From the NCBI RefSeq assembly GCF_900099935.1, contig NZ_FNEK01000011.1:35499-99498 (forward strand): a stretch of DNA of 64,000 nucleotides. Reading direction: 5' to 3'. The position numbers and the translations under genes were made by a program. Position 1 is the stretch's first letter. Every line of letters starts with the position of its first letter. Shown piece by piece: positions 60,043 through 64,000 of this stretch. This DNA is from Aliiruegeria lutimaris (GTDB lineage: Bacteria > Pseudomonadota > Alphaproteobacteria > Rhodobacterales > Rhodobacteraceae). A model generated the notes under the pieces. That model searched no databases. It saw only the letters and a program-made list of their open reading frames with translations, and was not told the DNA's origin.

Positions 60043-61073
60043 TACTTGATGCCCCGAACGGTTGTCCGTCTTGGCGGAGCGCGCTCGGCGTTCCGATGGG
60101 TCGCCCTATCCGCATTTCGGACCAGGAGCATCGGAGTGGCGGCATGGGTGAGAAGATAGTCTCCCGTGCTTCCGATCCGCAGGTCGGGATCGTTGCCATG
60201 CCCGCGCGCTGACAGCACTACCAATTCGGCTTCATCCGCACAGAGCGCGCGTGCCAACGCGCGGCGCGGCTCGTCGCCGCTGAGCAAGCGGACGCGGCTT
60301 TTGATGTCGCCGGTCGCCAGAAGAGCCTTGATCCGGCCCATGCGGGTCTTGGCAGTCCGCTCGGCACGTTGTTTGAGCTCCTCGCGCAGTGTTTCGTCTC
60401 CCGGCTCCGGTGGACCGTCGCTGAAAATGTCGATTTCCGGCAAGGCATGCATGAGCAGCAGTTCCGCCGCCCGGCTGCGTGCAATCGCGGCGGCGATGGG
60501 CAATACGGAATCTGCCTGTGGAGATCCGTCCAGGAGAAAGGCGATGCGTCGTTCCGACCTCGGCCCGCTCCGGGTCTGTTCCGTCCCCGGAGGGATGATC
60601 AGCACGGAGCCATCGAAATTCTCCGCCACGTGGCGTGCTGTCCCGCCCAGCCCCCATCCGTGCGGATCTCCGAAATCTCTCGCTCCGAGCACGATTAGGT
60701 CGACGCCCGCGTCATGGCTGAACTTGCATATGTTATGCGAGGCATGGCCCGATACCACCTTAACGTCCATATCCTCGGGCGCGCCGGTCTGCTCTCCCAT
60801 CCGCTTGACCCGTTCGGTCTCGTCGCGGCTGGACAGTTGCCAGTCGACCGGATCGACCGGCTGCTCCTGATGGGGGGGTGGTATCACGCGCATGGCGGTC
60901 AGTTTCGCACCGGCGGCCAGGGCAATTTCACAGGCCCGTTCGAGGATTATCATCGCGCCGGCAGTATGGTCGAGGCAAGCCAACACATGCTCGAATGGCG
61001 ATTGGAGCTTCGGTGCTTCGACCAGCTTGGTTGAGGTATCGAATTTGGCCTCGGTGAAGGAACGTTCGGACAA
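60042..61073 (-). CDS. tandem-domain universal stress protein coupled to the glucan synthase gene
   Basis: 343 residues from a TTG start at 61073, chosen because AAAAGGAGGT (61077-61086) lies 3-4 nt upstream; an ATG at 61094 lies upstream of that site and lacks one of its own. First USP half (about 15-165): HVLACLDHTAGAMIILERACEIALAAGAKL to LIVLGARDFGDPHGWGLGGTARHVAENFDGSVLIIP; second half (about 175-320) ends in VLSARGHGNDPDLRIGSTGDYLLTHAATPMLLV with the G-x9-GS-type nucleotide site. The stop overlaps the glucan synthase start, which ties envelope glucan production to the stress regulon. Confidence 0.9.
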   Translation of the reverse strand: MSERSFTEAKFDTSTKLVEAPKLQSPFEHVLACLDHTAGAMIILERACEIALAAGAKLTAMRVIPPPHQEQPVDPVDWQLSSRDETERVKRMGEQTGAPEDMDVKVVSGHASHNICKFSHDAGVDLIVLGARDFGDPHGWGLGGTARHVAENFDGSVLIIPPGTEQTRSGPRSERRIAFLLDGSPQADSVLPIAAAIARSRAAELLLMHALPEIDIFSDGPPEPGDETLREELKQRAERTAKTRMGRIKALLATGDIKSRVRLLSGDEPRRALARALCADEAELVVLSARGHGNDPDLRIGSTGDYLLTHAATPMLLVRNADRATHRNAERAPPRRTTVRGIK

Positions 61074-61161
61074 TTGACCTCCTTTTCCCCACATGCAGGG
61101 TCGCTTCGGCTGCGTTGCAACAAGGTGCCCACATCGTACCAGTGGTGGGCGGGCCGTATCA

Positions 61162-61175
61162 TTGACGGTGCGCAA
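61162..61175. promoter_or_regulatory. FNR/Crp-like palindrome upstream of the USP-glucan synthase operon
   Basis: TTGACGGTGCGCAA, 7 of 10 matches to TTGAT-N4-ATCAA, 88 nt upstream of the TTG start at 61073. Weaker than its partner at 61310. Confidence 0.35.
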
Positions 61176-61309
61176 CGAGGCCGGACCGTGCGCCGGTGAG
61201 TGTGTGTTCAGGCGGCCCGTCAGTTGGGTGCGCAAGTCCCCTGGCAGAGGTGTCCGCCGGCAGCGGTTCGAGGGTGCTCGCCGCTCGATCGCACCGGCCC
61301 ACGCGATGG

Positions 61310-61323
61310 TTGACGGTCGTCAA
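61310..61323. promoter_or_regulatory. FNR/Crp-like palindrome upstream of the CBS gene
   Basis: TTGACGGTCGTCAA, 8 of 10 matches to TTGAT-N4-ATCAA, 54 nt before the start codon at 61378, the spacing seen for other island genes. Confidence 0.5.
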
Positions 61324-61377
61324 TGCGCGTGGGTGCGAATTGGCTTCATCAATGAGACAGCAAGGGAGGGAAGCAAG

Positions 61378-61884
61378 ATGGACGTCTCGAAAGCAATGCA
61401 TCCGCAGGTGGATTGGGCCAGTGCCGACATGCCTGTTAGCGAGGTTGCGTGGATGATGCGTACGGATGACATCGGTGCCGTGCCGGTGGGCAAGGACGAC
61501 CGGCTGGTCGGCATGATCACCGACCGCGACATCGTTTTGCGCGTCGTGGCCGAGGGGCGCGATCCGGACAGGACGAAAGTCGAAGACGTGATGACGAAGG
61601 GCATCATCTATTGCCAGGCCCACGAGACGGTCGAGGATGTCATTCACCTCATGGATCAGAAGAAGATACGACGCCTGCCGGTGATCGACGAAAACAAACG
61701 GCTGGTTGGGATACTGAGCCTCGGCGACATCTCGCATTTGGCAAGCCGGGAGCTGTCAGGCGAGTTGCTGCAGGGAGTCTCGGATCACCACGTCATGAAA
61801 AGGAAGGTCAAGAGCGGTCTTCCCGGGCGTCCGGCCCCGACAGAGACCGTACTCCTGAAGCCGAGGGTATCGGAACCGACATAG
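61378..61884 (+). CDS. two-CBS-domain protein
   Basis: 168 residues from ATG 61378 behind AGGGAGGGA. Two CBS repeats: DMPVSEVAWMMRTDDIGAVPVGKDDRLVGMITDRDIVLRVVAEG (about 15-60) and AHETVEDVIHLMDQKKIRRLPVIDENKRLVGILSLGDISHLA (about 80-122). There is no attached enzyme or transporter, so it probably acts as a free adenine-nucleotide sensor. CBS-only proteins are frequent in FNR/USP stress islands. The hibernation-factor gene follows after 11 nt and is probably co-transcribed. Confidence 0.93.
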   Translation: MDVSKAMHPQVDWASADMPVSEVAWMMRTDDIGAVPVGKDDRLVGMITDRDIVLRVVAEGRDPDRTKVEDVMTKGIIYCQAHETVEDVIHLMDQKKIRRLPVIDENKRLVGILSLGDISHLASRELSGELLQGVSDHHVMKRKVKSGLPGRPAPTETVLLKPRVSEPT

Positions 61885-61895
61885 TGGAGGGTAAC

Positions 61896-62447
61896 GTGCA
61901 AACAGCCCCGATAATATCCTATCACAACCTCGATTCCTCCCCGGCGATCGAGGCTCTCGTGAAGCGGCGCGTCGAGATGCTGGAAAATCTCGAAGACCGC
62001 ATGACGGCTTGCGAAGTGACGATCGAAGCGCCCCAGAAACGCAAGCGCCACGGGCGCGTCTTCAAGGTTCGGCTATATGTTCACCTGCCCGGTCCGGATC
62101 TCACGGTTTCCCGCGAAGTGGGGCAGGGCTGCGCGCAGGACGACGTCACGCTGGCTGTGAACCGAGCCTTCTCTGCTGCCGAAGTCCAGTTGAAACGGCA
62201 CAAGAAGACAATGGCGAGGGTCGAGGTGAAACACCACCAGCCAATACGGCATGGTGAGGTCACATTGCTGGAGAGGGAGCTCGGCTACGGCTATCTCCAC
62301 GCCGATGATGGAAAAGAGGTCTATTTCCAGCGCGATGCGCTGTCCTCTGAGGACTGGAGCCGGCTCGAAAAGGGTTCACAAATTCGCTTCCGCGCGTTCG
62401 AGGGGGAAAAAGGTCCGTTCGCGGCCGCTGTAACTCTGGTTGACTGA
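61896..62447 (+). CDS. ribosome hibernation factor (HPF/RaiA) fused to a cold-shock-like domain
   Basis: 183 residues from GTG 61896, behind GGAGGG. N-terminal part (about 1-110): IISYHNLDSSPAIEALVKRRVEMLENLEDRMTACEVTIEAPQKRKRHGRVFKVRLYVHLPGPDLTVSRE resembles the S30AE fold of HPF/YfiA, which binds the 30S subunit and silences ribosomes. C-terminal part (about 118-183): RHGEVTLLERELGYGYLHADDGKEVYFQRDALS...LEKGSQIRFRAFEGEKGPFAAAVTLV follows the cold-shock-domain pattern, including the GYGY strand and the G-x-KGP-x-A-x-V end. Fusion of the two gives a protein likely to act on translation under stress. It is downstream of the CBS gene. Confidence 0.88.
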   Translation: MQTAPIISYHNLDSSPAIEALVKRRVEMLENLEDRMTACEVTIEAPQKRKRHGRVFKVRLYVHLPGPDLTVSREVGQGCAQDDVTLAVNRAFSAAEVQLKRHKKTMARVEVKHHQPIRHGEVTLLERELGYGYLHADDGKEVYFQRDALSSEDWSRLEKGSQIRFRAFEGEKGPFAAAVTLVD

Positions 62448-62530
62448 GCGTTGGGGCGTTCAGGTCGCCAGTGCTATTGCGCTGCGCAATCGATGTGACG
62501 CCGTTTCGGAGACCAACATGGTCCGGTCGT

Positions 62531-63325
62531 TCAGACGTCATTCGGTGCCCTGCAAGGCGCGCATTCTCCGTCGTGGCGTGACGTCTTGATATTGTATAGG
62601 AAATCTTCCTCGTCAGCATGTTCGCCGAGCATCCCGATATCGAGGATACGGATCTGATTGGGCGTGATGATCTCGATCAACCCGGCCCGCGCCAGAGTAT
62701 GGAAGGCGCGGCTGATGGATTCCGGGCGGGTTCTCAACAGATCCGCCAGTTGTTTCCGGCCGATCGGAATCCTGATCGCCGACACGATCTGTTCGGACTG
62801 GCGCATGGGGCCTGAACTGGCACCCGGCGAACTCAGAAACAGAAGGAAGCCGGCGAGCCGGCCGGAAATCCTGTGGTTTGCCAGGATCATCGCCCAATTG
62901 CGGGCGCGAACGAGGCCGTCGAGAATGTTTATCAGAACCGCCCAGGACAGACCCGCGGATTGCGATAGCAATCCCTCCAGCACCTTCCGTTCCAGCCAGT
63001 AGATCCGCGCGCACGTCACGGCCTCCAATTCGAAACTCGGCGGCCTATCTTCGACCCAACCGAACATGTCGCCCGCTTTCAGCAGACCTTGCGCGATCTT
63101 GCTTCCGTCCGACTGTGTTCTGTGCATGCACAGGAACCCGGTTTCGAGCCAGCCGATGCAGTCAGGGACTTCTTTGGCTTCCATCACGGTCTGGCCGGAG
63201 GAATAGCTGCGCAAACGGCATGCTGCATCCAATTGCTCGAGCGTCTCTTTCTCGAAGATTGCCGGGGAGAAGATGTCGGCCAGACGGAAGCTGTCATGAT
63301 GGAAGACGGACCTGTCGGTGTACAT
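62531..63325 (-). CDS. Crp/Fnr-family regulator without N-terminal Cys cluster
   Basis: 264 residues from ATG 63325 behind GGGAGGGA. A cNMP-binding-like barrel (about 15-130; YSSGQTVMEAKEVPDCIGWLETGFLCMHR) and a C-terminal winged helix (about 180-245; IGRKQLADLLRTRPESISRAFHTLARAGLIEI). The recognition helix has ESISR, the E--SR pattern for TTGAT sites. The Cys ligands of FNR are absent, so it may sense NO, redox or a metabolite (Dnr- or FixK-like) or act downstream of the first regulator. An FNR-like site lies upstream of it. A C-terminal tail with CAPC (ECAPCRAP) is unusual. Confidence 0.9.
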   Translation of the reverse strand: MYTDRSVFHHDSFRLADIFSPAIFEKETLEQLDAACRLRSYSSGQTVMEAKEVPDCIGWLETGFLCMHRTQSDGSKIAQGLLKAGDMFGWVEDRPPSFELEAVTCARIYWLERKVLEGLLSQSAGLSWAVLINILDGLVRARNWAMILANHRISGRLAGFLLFLSSPGASSGPMRQSEQIVSAIRIPIGRKQLADLLRTRPESISRAFHTLARAGLIEIITPNQIRILDIGMLGEHADEEDFLYNIKTSRHDGECAPCRAPNDV

Positions 63326-63674
63326 GGCTTCCCTCCCGATACGCGAAAGCGACTTGCAGCCTCACTCATCAGCGAAGCTGCCGGAAAGCCGATGGGCGCC
63401 CCCCTTGTGTCCAATCTGCAAGAACCACCAGCCTTGACCGGCAATCAAGCTCTCCGCCCGCGTGACAGTTTGGTCCGACCCTTGTTTGCTGTCATTGACG
63501 ACGGTCATTTGGCCGTCTCGCGAGCAGCCCGCCTTAGCGGACAGGATCCCAAGCGTTCATATCATCGGGGCCGTTCAGAGCTATCCTGATCCTCCCTCGA
63601 CGAAATTCCAGAAGCATCCAATATCACGCTCCGCACCCCTCGTGGGACACAATTGAACCTAAAGCACCCCGCCA
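63326..63674. other. intergenic region between the Crp/Fnr gene and the transposase
   Basis: 349 bp without a supported gene. It contains one FNR-like site (63495-63508). Near the transposase end, the bases after about 63650 probably belong to the insertion sequence, but I could not define its terminal inverted repeat because the other end is outside the window. Confidence 0.35.
63495..63508. promoter_or_regulatory. FNR/Crp-like site upstream of the second Crp/Fnr gene
   Basis: TTGACGACGGTCAT, 7 of 10 matches to TTGAT-N4-ATCAA, 169 nt before the start codon at 63325. If real, it would allow cross-regulation by the FeS-type FNR protein or autoregulation. Confidence 0.35.
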
Positions 63675-64000
63675 TTAACCTGAGACATATCCGGCAGCCT
63701 TGAAGTAGCTCCAGCATTCTTGCGGAGAATAGAGATCGCAGACCTGGGCGATGGCGCCGAACAATTCGGTGAAGGTGCGAGCGCCGATCCTGCGGAGGTG
63801 AGCCTTGAGCTTCGAGAACGCCATTTCGATGGGGTTGAGGTCGGGGCTATAGGGCGGCAGGAACAGGAACCAGCATCCGGCGTCTCGCATGGCCTTGGCC
63901 GCGGCGGCGCTCTTGTGTGTAGCGAGGTTGTCCAGAATGACCACCGTTCCCGGCGCAAGTTCCGGAACCAATACTCTTTCCACGTAGGCGGTGAATGCTG
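63675..64000 (-). mobile_element. IS630-family transposase, C-terminal part (cut by window end)
   Basis: The frame is open to the window edge, so the 5' end lies outside; about 108 C-terminal residues are visible. VVILDNLATHKS carries the second catalytic Asp of the DDE domain and FLPPYSPDLNPIEMAFSKLKAHLRRIG carries the final Glu, both diagnostic of IS630-type transposases. It inserts at TA dinucleotides. The visible part looks intact, ending with TAA at 63675; whether the element is complete cannot be known. It marks the right border of the stress island in this window. Confidence 0.9.

Larger units (their letters stand above)
61074..61377. other. divergent promoter region between USP and CBS genes
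   Basis: 304 bp without a supported gene. It contains two FNR-like sites (61162-61175 and 61310-61323), one near each start, and the ribosome-binding site of the USP gene. Confidence 0.5.

Noticed and set aside
1..64000. tRNA, rRNA, CRISPR arrays, riboswitch-like leaders and phage genes
   Set aside because: I looked for clover-leaf-like segments, regularly spaced repeats and phage/integrase motifs and saw none I could support; the only mobile gene is the IS630 fragment at the right edge.

Overview
The window reads as chromosomal DNA of a high-GC alphaproteobacterium, most likely a Rhodobacterales (Roseobacter/Rhodobacter-type) organism. Evidence is an RpoE-ChrR singlet-oxygen sigma/anti-sigma pair next to its typical lipid-modifying operon, TGATCC-type RpoE promoters, a cyclic beta-1,2-glucan synthase, FNR/FixK-type palindromes and ATGA-coupled gene pairs. 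No rRNA, tRNA or CRISPR array was seen. The right edge cuts an IS630-family transposase.

Layout. (1) 1-11045: the end of an FMN-dependent alpha-hydroxy-acid dehydrogenase, then an acetate/acyl uptake and activation module on the + strand: acs, adk, a two-part sodium:solute symporter (DUF4212 + SSS), a cNMP/CBS/DUF294 signalling protein, a small membrane protein, a single-domain response regulator and a membrane PAS-like/DEDDh exonuclease fusion. (2) 11052-24881: idi, an oligopeptide-type ABC transporter whose binding protein lies about 4 kb from its permease/ATPase operon, an ECF sigma/vWA pair, a DMT transporter, creatinase, a small (p)ppGpp-hydrolase-like HD protein, and a DeoR/MFS pair. 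Two copies of a hairpin repeat lie here. (3) 24882-35078: a membrane protein of unknown role, then an RpoE-ChrR regulon: exported glutathione peroxidase, DUF1365-SDR operon, divergent FAD-oxidoreductase/Cfa/chalcone-isomerase-like/MFS/DUF3833 operon, and rpoE-chrR. I find TGATCC-N18-TAnn promoters before GPx, the FAD oxidoreductase and rpoE, and a weaker one before DUF1365.

(4) 35409-63325 is a stress island: GroEL without GroES, Hsp20, DUF2267, DUF3775, a 1356-residue CheB-CheR-histidine-kinase-receiver fusion, two Crp/Fnr regulators, an OmpR-type regulator, an alpha/beta hydrolase, several universal stress proteins (one interrupted by an in-frame TAG), a phosphotransferase/P-loop kinase fusion, nicotinate phosphoribosyltransferase, a giant cyclic glucan synthase, a CBS protein and a hibernation-factor/cold-shock fusion. 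At least nine FNR-like palindromes (TTGAN-N4-NTCAA type) lie in its intergenic gaps, usually 55-75 nt before a start codon. I infer that the island is one oxygen/redox-responsive survival regulon controlled at least partly by the two Crp/Fnr proteins it encodes. A frameshifted hydrolase remnant and the amber codon show that parts of it are decaying.
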